This document shows, piece after piece, positions 16,690 to 26,480 of a stretch of 64,000 nt of DNA; positions within the stretch are counted from its first letter, which is position 1; each line of letters begins with the position of its first letter. Source of the stretch: Sphingomonadaceae bacterium. GTDB taxonomy: Bacteria; Pseudomonadota; Alphaproteobacteria; Sphingomonadales; Sphingomonadaceae. Both the position numbers and the translations under genes were made by a program. The notes beneath the pieces were generated by a model. The model had not been told where the DNA came from. It ran no database searches and saw only the letters and a list, made by a program, of their open reading frames with translations. The DNA is taken from the NCBI GenBank assembly GCA_024236155.1, contig JACKLA010000007.1, forward strand, positions 41,810-105,809, given 5' to 3'.

Positions 16690-18806
16690 TGAAGGGCGTT
16701 CCCGACATCTGGCTGTTGCTCTCCTTCGCGTTCCACCTTGGCGGCGCGGCGGCGTGCGGCGTTTCCATCGCGTGGGTGCTCAAGCGCGGTGATCGCGACC
16801 GGTCCGATCGAGGGCCGTTGCTGGCGGCGCTTGCTATCACCGCCGCCTGGTGTGTGGTCCATGCTGCGTGGGGGCCGATGGCAATCGCCACCGCCGGAAT
16901 GGAAATCCTGCGCAACATCTCGTGGATTGTCGTGATCTATCGCCTGTTCGCAAACGATGGACGCCATGAAAGCATGAAGCCGATCAGGCCGGTTGTCTAT
17001 GCGCTGTGCTTTGTCGAACTGCTGCAGCTCGCATTGCTCGGGATTGCCGTCAGCTTCGCCCTGACGACCGAACTTGAACTGCTCGTCCTCCAACTGATGG
17101 CGATGTTTCGCATACTGGTTGCGGTTGGCTCGCTTGTCCTGCTGCACAACCTCTATGTCGGCGCGGCCCAGCCGGTGCGTCAGGTCTTGCGCTGGACCAC
17201 TGCGGCGATGGCTGCACTGTGGGCGTTCGACCTCAATGTCTATACCGTGGCCTATCTCGGGCGCGCGTTCCCGCTGGAGCTGGAAGCGATGCGCGGGCTG
17301 GTCGTTGCGCTGGCAACGGTCCCATTGGCTATCGGTTCGACCAGGGGCGCGGCCTCAATGCGTATCCGGCCATCGCGTGCCGTGGCATTCCAGACACTCT
17401 CGCTGATTGTCATAGGGGCATATATCGTCCTGATGGTCGGCATCGCCCAGTCACTGACAATGCTTGGCGGCAATGTCGGGCGACTGGCGCAGGTTGGTTT
17501 CACATTCGCCGCCAGCGTGGTTGCCTTGCTGTGGTTGCCATCGCAGCGGCTGCGCGGATGGCTCAAGGTCACCGCAATCAAGCACCTGTTCCAGCACCGT
17601 TATGATTATCGCGCCGAATGGCTGCGGTTTACCCAGACCATCGGCCAGAATGACGAGGCCGGACAGTCGCTGCACGAACGCGTGATCAAGGCGATGGCCG
17701 ATATCACCGACAGTCCCAACGGTTTGCTGCTGTTGCGCGGTGAGCAAGGCGACCTCGAGCTTGCCGCACGCTGGCGCTGGAAGGATGTCGATGTGCCGGC
17801 ACAGGCGATGCCTGCCGCGCTTGCCCAATTGCTTGAAGAACGCGCCTTCATCATCGATGCGGACGATCTGCGGGCAGGCAGCGACCAGCATGGCGAGAGT
17901 GCCCTGCTGCCGCAATGGTTGCTCGATGATGGCAAAGCCTGGGCTGTCGTTCCGCTGCTTCATTTCGACCGGCTGACAGGGGTGATCGTCCTGTCCCGCC
18001 CGCCCGAGCCTCGCAGCCTCGACTGGGAGGACTTCGATCTCCTGCGTGTGGTCGGGCAGCAGCTGGCCAGCTACCTCGCCGAACAATCCGGCCAGCAGGC
18101 ACTGATGGAAGCCGCGCGGTTCGATGAATTCAATCGCCGCATCGCCTTCGTCATGCACGATATCAAGAACCTGGCGAGCCAGTTGACCCTGTTGGCGCGG
18201 AATGCGGAACGCCACTCGGAAAACCCCGAATTCCGGGCCGACATGCTGGTGACGCTGCGCAAGAGTGCAGAGAAGCTCAACACGCTGCTGGCCCGACTCA
18301 ATCGCTATGGAGCCAACGGGTCGGACAGGCAGGTTGCGCTCGACATGCTCGAACTCGCCGACCGTGCGGTCGCCCGGTTCGAGGGCCTGCATGACGTTGC
18401 TATCATCACCCGGACCAGTGCGCCCGTGCTCGCTGATGCCGAGAACCTCGAACAGGCGCTGGTGCACCTGATCCAGAACGCAGTCGACGCGAGCGGCGAA
18501 GAAAGCCCGGTCTACGTCAACGTGCTCGTCGAAGGCGTCATGGCCAAGATCGAGGTGCTGGATTCCGGCACGGGCATGAGCCCCGAATTTGTCCGCAATG
18601 GCCTGTTCAAACCCTTCGTGTCCTCGAAGGCATCGGGCTTCGGGATCGGAGCCTATGAAGCGCGCGAATTGATCCGCGCAATGGGCGGGCGGCTCGATGT
18701 CGAATCGCGTGAAGGGCTGGGCACGCGTTTTGCGATCACCTTCCCTGTCCTGACCAGCGCCGGTGAACCCGGCCTTGACCAATCCAAACCTGCCGAGGTG
18801 GCATGA
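16689..18806 (+). CDS. prsK: Histidine kinase PrsK of the XrtA/PEP-CTERM system
   Basis: A 705-residue membrane sensor kinase. The N-terminal third has about eight or nine membrane helices. A GAF-like domain follows (about residues 320-480), then an unusual phospho-acceptor region with FVMHDIKNLASQLTLLARNAERH, and an ATPase domain with LIQNAVDAS, VLDSGTGMSPEFV and KPFVSSKASGFGIGAYEARELI. HDIKN instead of the common HELRT is typical of PrsK. It should phosphorylate the PrsR partner encoded immediately downstream, controlling PEP-CTERM and exopolysaccharide genes. It overlaps both neighbours by one to four bases, indicating translational coupling. Confidence 0.92.
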   Translation: MKGVPDIWLLLSFAFHLGGAAACGVSIAWVLKRGDRDRSDRGPLLAALAITAAWCVVHAAWGPMAIATAGMEILRNISWIVVIYRLFANDGRHESMKPIRPVVYALCFVELLQLALLGIAVSFALTTELELLVLQLMAMFRILVAVGSLVLLHNLYVGAAQPVRQVLRWTTAAMAALWAFDLNVYTVAYLGRAFPLELEAMRGLVVALATVPLAIGSTRGAASMRIRPSRAVAFQTLSLIVIGAYIVLMVGIAQSLTMLGGNVGRLAQVGFTFAASVVALLWLPSQRLRGWLKVTAIKHLFQHRYDYRAEWLRFTQTIGQNDEAGQSLHERVIKAMADITDSPNGLLLLRGEQGDLELAARWRWKDVDVPAQAMPAALAQLLEERAFIIDADDLRAGSDQHGESALLPQWLLDDGKAWAVVPLLHFDRLTGVIVLSRPPEPRSLDWEDFDLLRVVGQQLASYLAEQSGQQALMEAARFDEFNRRIAFVMHDIKNLASQLTLLARNAERHSENPEFRADMLVTLRKSAEKLNTLLARLNRYGANGSDRQVALDMLELADRAVARFEGLHDVAIITRTSAPVLADAENLEQALVHLIQNAVDASGEESPVYVNVLVEGVMAKIEVLDSGTGMSPEFVRNGLFKPFVSSKASGFGIGAYEARELIRAMGGRLDVESREGLGTRFAITFPVLTSAGEPGLDQSKPAEVA

Positions 18807-20170
18807 TGTCCAACGAAAAACCCAAACTGCTCATCGTCGAGGATGACGAAGGCCTGCAGGCCCAGCTCAAATGGGCATACGAGGATTTCGACGTAACCAT
18901 CGTGGGCGATCGCGCCTCCGCACTCGCAGCCTTGCGCGCTGACGAGCCTGCCGTGGTTACACTGGATCTTGGCTTGCCGCCCGATCCCGACGGCACGACC
19001 GAAGGTTTTGCCGTGCTCGATGCGATCATGGCGCTCAAACCGGATACCAAGGTGATCGTTGCATCTGGCCACGGCGCACGCGAAAGTGCGCTGCAGGCAA
19101 TCGATCATGGCGCGTATGATTTCTACCAGAAACCGGTCGATATCGAAGCGCTTGGCCTGATCGTGCGCCGGGCGTTCGCCCTGCACACAATCGAGGAAGA
19201 GAACCGTCGCCTTGCCAGCAAGGCCGGTGAAGACAAGACCGTGCTCGGCGGCCTCATCACGGCCGCGCCCGAGATGGTCAAGGTCGCCCGGACGATCGAG
19301 CGGGTCGCGAACACCAATGTCTCGGTCATGCTCCTGGGTGCCAGCGGCACGGGCAAGGAATTGCTTGCCAAGGGCCTGCACGATTCCAGCGACCGGCGCG
19401 ATGGGGCCTTTGTCGCCATCAACTGCGCAGCCATCCCTGAAAACCTGCTCGAAAGCGAACTGTTCGGGCATGAAAAGGGCGCGTTCACAGGAGCGGTAAA
19501 GACGAACGAGGGGAAGATCGAGCTGGCTCATGGCGGCACGCTCTTTCTCGACGAAGTGGGCGACATCCCGCTTCCGCTACAGGTCAAGCTGCTCCGCTTC
19601 CTGCAGGAACGCACGATCGAACGCATCGGCGGGCGCAAGGCGATTGAGGTCGATACACGGATCGTTTGCGCCACCCACCAGAACCTCGAGGCGATGATAG
19701 CCGACGGCCGGTTTCGCGAGGACCTGTTCTATCGCCTTGCCGAGATAGTCGTGAAAATTCCCAGCCTCGCGGAACGCCCGGGTGATGCAACCTTGCTCGC
19801 CAAGCATTTCCTGTTGCGCTTTGCCAATGAGATGAATCCGCAGGTAAAAGGCTTCGCGCCCGATGCGCTGGCGGCGATCGATGGCTGGCCGTGGCAGGGC
19901 AATGTCCGGGAGCTTGAAAACCGCGTGAAGCGCGCGGTGATCATGTGCGATGGCAAGCTGGTTGGCGCTGACGACCTCGATCTTGGCGAGGGGCTTGATG
20001 AGGATGAGGAAGCCCTCAACCTCAAATCCGCCCGCGAACAGGTTGATCGCAGGGTCATCCGTCATGCACTCGCGCGGAGCGAAGGCAACATCTCGCAATC
20101 GGCCAAGCTGCTCGGGATCAGTCGCCCGACCCTGTATGACTTGCTCAAGCAATATGACCTCCAGGCCTGA
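18803..20170 (+). CDS. prsR: Sigma-54-dependent response regulator PrsR
   Basis: A 455-residue NtrC-type activator. The receiver domain (residues 1-125) has acidic IVEDD and the phospho-acceptor Asp55 in VVTLDLGLPP. A central AAA+ domain follows with Walker A GASGTGKE, the sigma-54 contact GAFTGA, Walker B GGTLFLDEVG and arginine finger region FREDLFYRL. A C-terminal Fis-type HTH (EGNISQSAKLLGISRPTLYDLL) completes it. It is expected to act with RpoN on PEP-CTERM and exopolysaccharide promoters after phosphorylation by PrsK. Its ATG overlaps the prsK stop by four bases (18803-18806). Confidence 0.94.
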   Translation: MMSNEKPKLLIVEDDEGLQAQLKWAYEDFDVTIVGDRASALAALRADEPAVVTLDLGLPPDPDGTTEGFAVLDAIMALKPDTKVIVASGHGARESALQAIDHGAYDFYQKPVDIEALGLIVRRAFALHTIEEENRRLASKAGEDKTVLGGLITAAPEMVKVARTIERVANTNVSVMLLGASGTGKELLAKGLHDSSDRRDGAFVAINCAAIPENLLESELFGHEKGAFTGAVKTNEGKIELAHGGTLFLDEVGDIPLPLQVKLLRFLQERTIERIGGRKAIEVDTRIVCATHQNLEAMIADGRFREDLFYRLAEIVVKIPSLAERPGDATLLAKHFLLRFANEMNPQVKGFAPDALAAIDGWPWQGNVRELENRVKRAVIMCDGKLVGADDLDLGEGLDEDEEALNLKSAREQVDRRVIRHALARSEGNISQSAKLLGISRPTLYDLLKQYDLQA

Positions 20171-21935
20171 TCGCTCACTGCGCAAGATCCTTTGCGCGCT
20201 GTCCATGCTGGCCCTGGCGGCTTGCAGCGATACGGCATCGGAGGCCGACCCGCTGGCTCGCGCTCAGGCTGCGCTTGCGCGGGGGGATGGCATAACTGCT
20301 GAAGTCGAGTTGCGGGGCATGCTGGAGGCAGGGACGCCGCCGGCAGAGGTCGCCGCGTATATGGGTGAGGCCGAGCTGGCACAGGGTAGCCTGGCCGAAG
20401 CGCGCGAATGGCTCGGCGGCCAGAAATTCAGCGATGCCACGCTGGCCCATGGCAACCACATGCTCGGGCGTCTCGAGATGGCGGAAGGCAATCTACCCGA
20501 AGCCGGCAGGGCCTATGACCGCTCCTTGAATGCCGGCGGCGATGAGCCGGAACTGTGGGTCGATATTGGCCGTTTGCGGTATCGCGGTGGTGAACAGGCG
20601 CAAGCGATCGAGGCCAGCCAGAAAGCAGTCGACCTTGGGCCTGAAAACCCGCAGGCGCTGAGGTTCCGTGGCCAGCTTGTCCGCGATGCAAAGGGGATGG
20701 CGGCGGCGTTGCCTTACTACGAGCAAGCGCTCGAACTGAATCCGAAAGACCCTGAACTGCTGGCCGATTACGCCGCGCTGCTGGGTGAACTGGGGCGGGG
20801 CAGGGATATGCTCAAGACGATCCGGTTGCTGACCAAGGTCGATCCCGGGAATCGCCGGGCGTACTACCTGCAGGCTGTTCTCGCTGCTCGCGCGCACAAG
20901 TACGATCTGGCACTGACCCTGCTCCAGCGCAGCGGTGAGGTCGATCGAGAAGTGCCGTCTGCCATGTTGCTATCGGCGATCATCGACATGGAGCGTGGCA
21001 ACTATGCCAGTGCCGCGCAGATGCTTGATCGTCTGTCGACTATCCAGCCCGACAATCGCCGCGTTGAGCCCTTGCTGGCCCGAGCCCTTGCCCTCGGCCA
21101 CAATGACAAGGAGCTTGTCTATCGGTTCGAAGCGGCGGCGCAGCGTCCTGCTGCATCGCCTTATCTCCAGTCGCTTGTGGCGCGTTCGTTGGAGGCAATG
21201 GGAGAGCGCGAACGGGCCGCAAAGCTCCTTGTCGGTGCGGCCAGTCCGGCGCAGCGACAGTTTGCAGCAATCGACAGCAAGACGCCGCTCGAGGTTGCAG
21301 CAGCGCGATCGGCCAGTGGAGGTAGTGAACTGCTGGCACTGATCCGCTCAGCCATAGCGGCCCGGCGCAATCCCGCTGCCGTTGCGGCTGCGCAGTCCTT
21401 TGCGGAGCGGTTTCCGGGCTCTGGTGACGCACGGGCGTTGCTGGCGGACACGCGACTGGCCTCGCGCCAGTTGGCGCAATCACAAAAGGCATTTTCCGAG
21501 GCTGCCGATATCCGCCGATCCTGGCCGATTGCGTTCAAGCTGGCGACCGTCATGGCAGCGCAGGGCAAAACGGAAGATGCAAACTCCCTGTTGATGGACT
21601 TCATGAACGGTGAACCGGGAAATATGGAAGCCATGACGGTGCTTTCGCTGCGTTTCGCCGAGGCGGGCATGTGGAGCGAATCGGCGAAATTCGCCGATCT
21701 CGCCTTCACCCATGGCGGTGCGCGGGACCCGGTATTGCTGTCGTTGCGGGCCAAGGCGGCGTTCGAACTGGGTGACCTCGACCTAGCCGTAACACTGGCC
21801 GAGGCCGCACATGATCTCCAGCCAATGTCGCTGGTAGCAGCCAAGACGCTCGCAGACGCCTATCGTGCGGCAAATGTCGACCCGGCTTTGCTGGCTGTGG
21901 CCGAGACCAAGGTACGCCTGCTTCGGGCAGGATAG
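20154..21935 (+). CDS. prsT: TPR-repeat lipoprotein PrsT of the XrtA/PEP-CTERM system
   Basis: A 593-residue predicted lipoprotein whose signal (RSLRKILCALSMLALAACSD) puts the lipidated cysteine in the lipobox LAAC. The rest is a chain of about 14 or more tetratricopeptide-like helix pairs (for example AYDRSLNAGGDEPELWVDIG and PYYEQALELNPKDPELLADY). PrsT proteins accompany PrsK and PrsR in XrtA systems and are thought to act at the envelope in exopolysaccharide assembly. The ATG at 20154 lies inside the prsR 3' end and overlaps it by 17 bases; the frame continues upstream, but this ATG begins the signal peptide. Confidence 0.88.
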   Translation: MTSRPDRSLRKILCALSMLALAACSDTASEADPLARAQAALARGDGITAEVELRGMLEAGTPPAEVAAYMGEAELAQGSLAEAREWLGGQKFSDATLAHGNHMLGRLEMAEGNLPEAGRAYDRSLNAGGDEPELWVDIGRLRYRGGEQAQAIEASQKAVDLGPENPQALRFRGQLVRDAKGMAAALPYYEQALELNPKDPELLADYAALLGELGRGRDMLKTIRLLTKVDPGNRRAYYLQAVLAARAHKYDLALTLLQRSGEVDREVPSAMLLSAIIDMERGNYASAAQMLDRLSTIQPDNRRVEPLLARALALGHNDKELVYRFEAAAQRPAASPYLQSLVARSLEAMGERERAAKLLVGAASPAQRQFAAIDSKTPLEVAAARSASGGSELLALIRSAIAARRNPAAVAAAQSFAERFPGSGDARALLADTRLASRQLAQSQKAFSEAADIRRSWPIAFKLATVMAAQGKTEDANSLLMDFMNGEPGNMEAMTVLSLRFAEAGMWSESAKFADLAFTHGGARDPVLLSLRAKAAFELGDLDLAVTLAEAAHDLQPMSLVAAKTLADAYRAANVDPALLAVAETKVRLLRAG

Positions 21936-21979
21936 CGACAGGCTCGACAAGCAATTCGTGTCAGGGCAGTGCGTTCGGT

Positions 21980-22939
21980 GTGCAACGTATAACATCCTTG
22001 TTCGATCCGATGGTCCGGCTGCTGCTGCTGGCAATCCTGCTCGCCGCGATTCTGCCCGCCACAGGCGTGATGCAACCGATCGCGCGTGCTATTTCCAATG
22101 GCGCGATCTTCCTGCTGTTTCTCGTCAACGGGATGCGGATCGATCGTGTCGAAATCCTGCGAGGTTTCACACGCTTGGGCTTCTTCCTGCCTCTGATCAT
22201 CTGGGTGTTCGGTGCGATGGCGATGATTGGCCTCGCATTGTCGCAAGTCGGCGCTTCATTGCTCCCGCCGCTTGCCGCATTGGGATTTATCTATCTCGGG
22301 ACGCTGCCATCTACGGTCCAGTCCGCCACGTCATACACGATGCTGTCGGGCGGCAATGTGGCACTTTCGGTCATCGGCGCTGCGCTGATCAATGTCCTTG
22401 GGGTGTTTGTGACAGCTCCCCTGTTTGCGCTGCTGGGCGGCGGTGAGGTGGCGGATGTGGGGAGTGAGACGATTGTCCGGATTGCCCTGTTGCTCGTCCT
22501 GCCACTGGTTCTGGGGCTTTCCATCCAGCACCTGACCAGAAGCTGGATTATCCGGCACAAACCTCGCCTCGCCTGGCTCGACCGTATCGTTATCGCGATT
22601 GCGGTCTATGTGGCACTCTCCGGAGCGGTGGAACAGGGCATTGGGTCACAGGTGCCACCCTTCGCGTGGGCATGGCTGCTGCTGCTGACCCTCGTCTTTC
22701 TGGTCCTTGGCAATTTCGGTGCATGGTTTGCAGGCTGGGCGCTGAGATTGCCGCGTGCTGACAGGATCGCTTTCCTTTTTGCCGGAGCGCAAAAGAGCGT
22801 GGCGATAGGGGCGCCGCTGGCGGCCTTGCTTTTCCGGCCGGAAGACGCTGGCTTCGTGATCGCGCCGCTGCTGCTCTATCACCTGCTCCAGCTGATGATC
22901 GCGGCCCCGCTATCGACGCGACTGGCCAATGCCTCTTAG
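21980..22939 (+). CDS. Bile acid:sodium symporter family (SBF-like) transporter
   Basis: A 319-residue membrane protein with about ten hydrophobic segments in the BASS/SBF-like (YfeH-type) arrangement: ILLAAILPATG, FLLFLVNGMRI, GFIYLGTLPSTVQSATSYTMLSGGNVA and GAQKSVAIGAPLAALLF. The crossover helix motifs TLPSTVQS and GAQKSVAIGAP are typical of this group. The substrate is not predictable; bacterial members move organic anions or arsenite-like compounds. The start is GTG at 21980. It begins 44 bp after prsT and ends with a four-base convergent overlap with the next gene. Confidence 0.85.
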   Translation: MQRITSLFDPMVRLLLLAILLAAILPATGVMQPIARAISNGAIFLLFLVNGMRIDRVEILRGFTRLGFFLPLIIWVFGAMAMIGLALSQVGASLLPPLAALGFIYLGTLPSTVQSATSYTMLSGGNVALSVIGAALINVLGVFVTAPLFALLGGGEVADVGSETIVRIALLLVLPLVLGLSIQHLTRSWIIRHKPRLAWLDRIVIAIAVYVALSGAVEQGIGSQVPPFAWAWLLLLTLVFLVLGNFGAWFAGWALRLPRADRIAFLFAGAQKSVAIGAPLAALLFRPEDAGFVIAPLLLYHLLQLMIAAPLSTRLANAS

Positions 22940-23982
22940 GCCTGCGTCCGCCGGTTGAAGCGGACAGACCACCACAGCGAGAAACCGATCAGGATCGCGC
23001 CGATCAGCCCGGTAATCGTTTCCGGGATATGGAACCGGGCCGAAACCAGCATGATCGCACCCAGTACGATGATTGCCCAGAACGCCCCGTGCTCAAGAAA
23101 ACGGTACTGAGCCAGCGTCCCCTTGCGCACGAGGTGGATCGTCATCGAGCGCACGAACATCGCGCCGATCGACAAGCCCAGCGCAATGACGATCATGTTG
23201 TTCGAGAGCGCAAAGGCACCGATCACTCCGTCAAAACTGAAGGATGCATCGAGGATATTGAGATAGAGAAAACCACCAAACCCGCTGCGCACGACTGCGC
23301 CTTGAAGCCGGGCCGCCTCTTCTTTCATCTCGAGGATAGCGCTGATTCCTTCGACTGCGATGAAGGTCACCAGGCCGAGAATCCCGGCAATCAGGAAGGT
23401 CAGCGCGGCCGCCGGTTCCAGCAGGCTCGAAACGCCCCATAGAACGAGCAGGAGGATTGCGATCTCCGCTGCGGGCAGCGCGGCGAATTTCGACAAGTTG
23501 CGTTCGATCATCGCAATCCAGTGGATGTCTTTCTCGCGGTCGAAAAAGAACTTGAGGCCGACCATGGCCAGGAACGCGCCGCCGAAGCCGGCAATACCGA
23601 CATGCGCCGAACTGACGATCCGCTCATATTCCTGCGGGTTGTTCAGCGACAGTTTGACCGTTTCGAGTGGCCCCAATCCGGCGGCGATAGCCACGATTGC
23701 GAGCGGGAAAACGATCCGCATGCCGAAAACGGCAAAGGCGATGCCCCAGGTCAGGAAGCGGCGCTGCCACACCTCGTCCATTTCCTTCAGGACCGATGCG
23801 TTTACGACAGCGTTGTCGAAGCTGAGCGAAATCTCGAGGACAGACAGGACGACCACGATCCACAGCATGGAGAGCGTGCCGGTGATGCTGCCTGTGCTCG
23901 ACCAGCCATACCATGCGCCAAGGCCAAGGCACACAAGGGTGAAGATCAGGGAGAAGCCATAAAAGCGCCAGAGAGTCTGCAT
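22936..23982 (-). CDS. DUF475 (TerC-like) integral membrane protein
   Basis: A 348-residue inner-membrane protein of the DUF475 family, related to TerC/YjbE-like membrane proteins. About eight to nine membrane helices are visible. The first half has VLEISLSFDNAVVNASVL and the second half ILDASFSFDGVIGAFALS, a pair of membrane-embedded Ser-Phe-Asp motifs characteristic of this superfamily and probably involved in metal (Mn-like) export or tolerance. It stands alone: 3 bases before its stop it overlaps the BASS gene, and panB lies 68 bp upstream on the same strand. Confidence 0.85.
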   Translation of the reverse strand: MQTLWRFYGFSLIFTLVCLGLGAWYGWSSTGSITGTLSMLWIVVVLSVLEISLSFDNAVVNASVLKEMDEVWQRRFLTWGIAFAVFGMRIVFPLAIVAIAAGLGPLETVKLSLNNPQEYERIVSSAHVGIAGFGGAFLAMVGLKFFFDREKDIHWIAMIERNLSKFAALPAAEIAILLLVLWGVSSLLEPAAALTFLIAGILGLVTFIAVEGISAILEMKEEAARLQGAVVRSGFGGFLYLNILDASFSFDGVIGAFALSNNMIVIALGLSIGAMFVRSMTIHLVRKGTLAQYRFLEHGAFWAIIVLGAIMLVSARFHIPETITGLIGAILIGFSLWWSVRFNRRTQA

Positions 23983-24050
23983 CGTCGAATCCGCTTGAGT
24001 TTCAGCCGTGCGCTACTGCGGTGCAGGGCAGGCAACAAGCCACGGCGCAA

Positions 24051-24920
24051 CTATTTCGGCTGATAGGTCTGTTCCGGTCCGGGAAACGATCGATCACGCA
24101 CCTCGTCGGCATATTGATTGACGGTGCGTTCGATGATCGACGCGATGTCCTCGTATCGTTTCACGAAGCGTGGGACGCGCTCGAACATGCCGAGCATATC
24201 TTCGGTAACGAGCACCTGCCCGTCACACTGCGCGGATGCACCGATGCCGATTGTGGGTGCGCTGACCGCCTTTGTCGCTTCAATCGCGATAGGTTCGACC
24301 ACGCCTTCGATCACGATCGCGAATGCGCCTGCCACATCGAGCGCCTTTGCATCGGTAACGATCTTGTCCGCCTCGGCATCGCTGCGCCCGCGTGCGGCAT
24401 AGCCGCCAAGCACGTTCACTGCCTGCGGTGTCAGCCCGACATGGCCCATCACGGGAATTCCGCGCTGGTTGAGGAAGGCGACGGTTTCCGCCATCGCTTC
24501 GCCGCCCTCCAGCTTGACCGCAGCAGCACCGCTTTCCTTGAGCAGGAAGGACGCGCTTTCGAATGCCTGCTCCTTCGATGCCTCGTAGCTGCCAAAGGGC
24601 ATATCGACCACCACGACCGCATGGTAGCTGCCGCGCACGACAGCAGCGGCGTGGTCCGCCATCATGCGCAATGTCACCGGTATGGTTGAAGGCAGGCCGT
24701 AGATCACCTGGCCCAAGGAGTCGCCGACCAGAAGCAGGTCGCAATGCGCATCGAGCAACTGGGCCTGTCGTGCAGTGTAGGCCGTTAGCATCACCAATGG
24801 CTGTGCAGTGGTGCCATCGACCTTGCGCTGGCGGATCTTGGGCACGGTAAGCCGCTTCATCGGTGCCGGGGTCGGATTGGCACGGCTGGTCGAGGTGTCG
24901 AGCTGGAAGGTCGTGGACAT
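24051..24920 (-). CDS. panB: 3-methyl-2-oxobutanoate hydroxymethyltransferase
   Basis: Makes ketopantoate from 2-oxoisovalerate with methylenetetrahydrofolate, the first committed step of pantothenate and CoA synthesis. The 289-residue TIM barrel has MLTAYTARQAQLLD, LLLVGDSLGQVIYG, VVVDMPFGSYEAS, AAAVKLEGG, PVMGHVGLTPQAVNVLGGY and TIGIGASAQCDGQVLV. The frame is open far upstream, into the divergent gene. The start was set at ATG 24920 by length; ATG 24860 is an alternative, and neither has a strong ribosome binding site. It shares a 117-bp divergent region with the sodium-dependent transporter. Confidence 0.94.
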   Translation of the reverse strand: MSTTFQLDTSTSRANPTPAPMKRLTVPKIRQRKVDGTTAQPLVMLTAYTARQAQLLDAHCDLLLVGDSLGQVIYGLPSTIPVTLRMMADHAAAVVRGSYHAVVVVDMPFGSYEASKEQAFESASFLLKESGAAAVKLEGGEAMAETVAFLNQRGIPVMGHVGLTPQAVNVLGGYAARGRSDAEADKIVTDAKALDVAGAFAIVIEGVVEPIAIEATKAVSAPTIGIGASAQCDGQVLVTEDMLGMFERVPRFVKRYEDIASIIERTVNQYADEVRDRSFPGPEQTYQPK

Positions 24921-25037
24921 AAGGACGCTTCTAGCCGAGCAGGGGATTTGCGCAAATGCTCCCTCGACTAACAGCGCGATTCCATGCAGAAGCGCGAATT
25001 CGCGCACCGCACGAGCGCGAGAGGGAGAAATAGAGTT

Positions 25038-26474
25038 ATGGTCGGAGTTGCAGCAGGCGACAGCCCGAAAGACGGCTGGTCCTCGCGTTCGGCGTTCATC
25101 CTTGCTGCGATTGGCGCTGCGGTGGGTCTGGGGAACATTTGGCGGTTTCCGACCCTCGCCGGGGAAAGCGGTGGCGGGGCCTTCGTGATCTTCTACATAG
25201 CGTGTGTCTTCCTCCTTGGGCTGCCTCTTGTCCTGTCGGAAATCTTCATCGGTCGCGCCGGGCAAACCGATGCGGTCGGATCGATCAGGAAGGTGGCAGA
25301 GGCGTCCAACGCTTCACCAACCTGGTCGGTCTTCGGGTCTGTCGGGGCGATCGCTGCATTCCTCATTCTTTCGTTCTATTCGGTCGTTGCCGGCTGGGTG
25401 CTTTATTACGCTGGCGTGATGGGAATGGACCTGATCGATGCGATCCTGTCGGGCGATCCGTTCCGTGGGGCGCTGGCAGGAGAAAGTCAGGAGGCCATTC
25501 AGGGCCGGATGGGCGATCTTTTTGCCAATCCGTGGCTGTTGCTGGCCATGCATTTCGCCTTCATGGGCGCAACACTGTATATTGTGGCACATGGCGTAGG
25601 CGGCGGCCTCGAGAAGGCGGCAACCTGGTTGATGCCAGCCTTCTTCGTGCTCCTTGTGGGGATCACGATTTACGGCGCATTTGTCGGTAACATGGGCGAG
25701 GCGTTCGCGTTCCTGTTTACCCCGGACTGGTCGAAACTGACGCCGGCAGTGATGAATTCGGCACTGGGACAGGCGTTGTTCTCGCTGTCGCTCGGTGTGG
25801 CGGGGCTCATCACATATGGTTCCTATATCCGCGAAGGCAGCAAGCTTGGTTCCACATCCGCCGCTATCGCGGTCGCGGATACGAGTGTGGCGTTGATTGC
25901 AGGCCTGATGATTTTCCCGATCGTGTTTGCTGTTGGCCTTGACCCGGCAGCTGGACCGACACTGGTTTTCCAGTCGCTACCGTTCGCGTTCCAGTCCATG
26001 CCCGCCGGTGCGCTGATAGGTTTCCTCTTCTTCCTGCTGATACTCGTTGCTGCGATTACCAGTTCGATATCGCTGCTCGAAGTACCGACGGCCTACGGCA
26101 TTGGTGAAAGAGGGTGGGGCAGGCGCAAGTCAGCGCTGATATTCGGCGGTGGAGCGTTCCTGATCGGGATTGCCTGCCTGCTTGGCTACAATGTTTGGTC
26201 CGATGTGCGGATCCTCGGCTTCTGGCCGCTATTTGCGGAAACCGATATTCTCGACACGGTGGACGGCTTCACCGGAAAAGTCATGTTGCCGCTGGTGGCA
26301 CTGCTGACTTCGATCTTCATCGGCTGGAAGGCGGACCGCAGGCTGGTTGAGGAGACGACGGGCCTGGCCGGACCGATGCTGGGCCTCTGGCGTTTTCTCA
26401 TCGCCTGGGTTTGCCCCATTGCCGTCACGATCATCCTCGTAACCGGATTGTTCCCCTCCATCCTGGGCGGGTGA
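25038..26474 (+). CDS. Neurotransmitter:sodium symporter (SNF/NSS) family transporter
   Basis: A 478-residue sodium-coupled transporter of the LeuT/SNF family in the inner membrane. AAIGAAVGLGNIWRFPTLAGESGGGAF holds the unwound TM1 with the sodium-binding GNIWRFP, followed by about eleven further helices. Later signatures are SLGVAGLITYGSY (TM6-like sodium site) and AAITSSISLLEVPTAY. Likely substrates are amino acids. The ATG at 25038 follows GGGAG and begins the short cytoplasmic tail MVGVAAGDSPKDGW. It is divergent from panB and converges on phoB with 6 bp between stops. Confidence 0.9.
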   Translation: MVGVAAGDSPKDGWSSRSAFILAAIGAAVGLGNIWRFPTLAGESGGGAFVIFYIACVFLLGLPLVLSEIFIGRAGQTDAVGSIRKVAEASNASPTWSVFGSVGAIAAFLILSFYSVVAGWVLYYAGVMGMDLIDAILSGDPFRGALAGESQEAIQGRMGDLFANPWLLLAMHFAFMGATLYIVAHGVGGGLEKAATWLMPAFFVLLVGITIYGAFVGNMGEAFAFLFTPDWSKLTPAVMNSALGQALFSLSLGVAGLITYGSYIREGSKLGSTSAAIAVADTSVALIAGLMIFPIVFAVGLDPAAGPTLVFQSLPFAFQSMPAGALIGFLFFLLILVAAITSSISLLEVPTAYGIGERGWGRRKSALIFGGGAFLIGIACLLGYNVWSDVRILGFWPLFAETDILDTVDGFTGKVMLPLVALLTSIFIGWKADRRLVEETTGLAGPMLGLWRFLIAWVCPIAVTIILVTGLFPSILGG

Positions 26475-26480
26475 ACGGGA

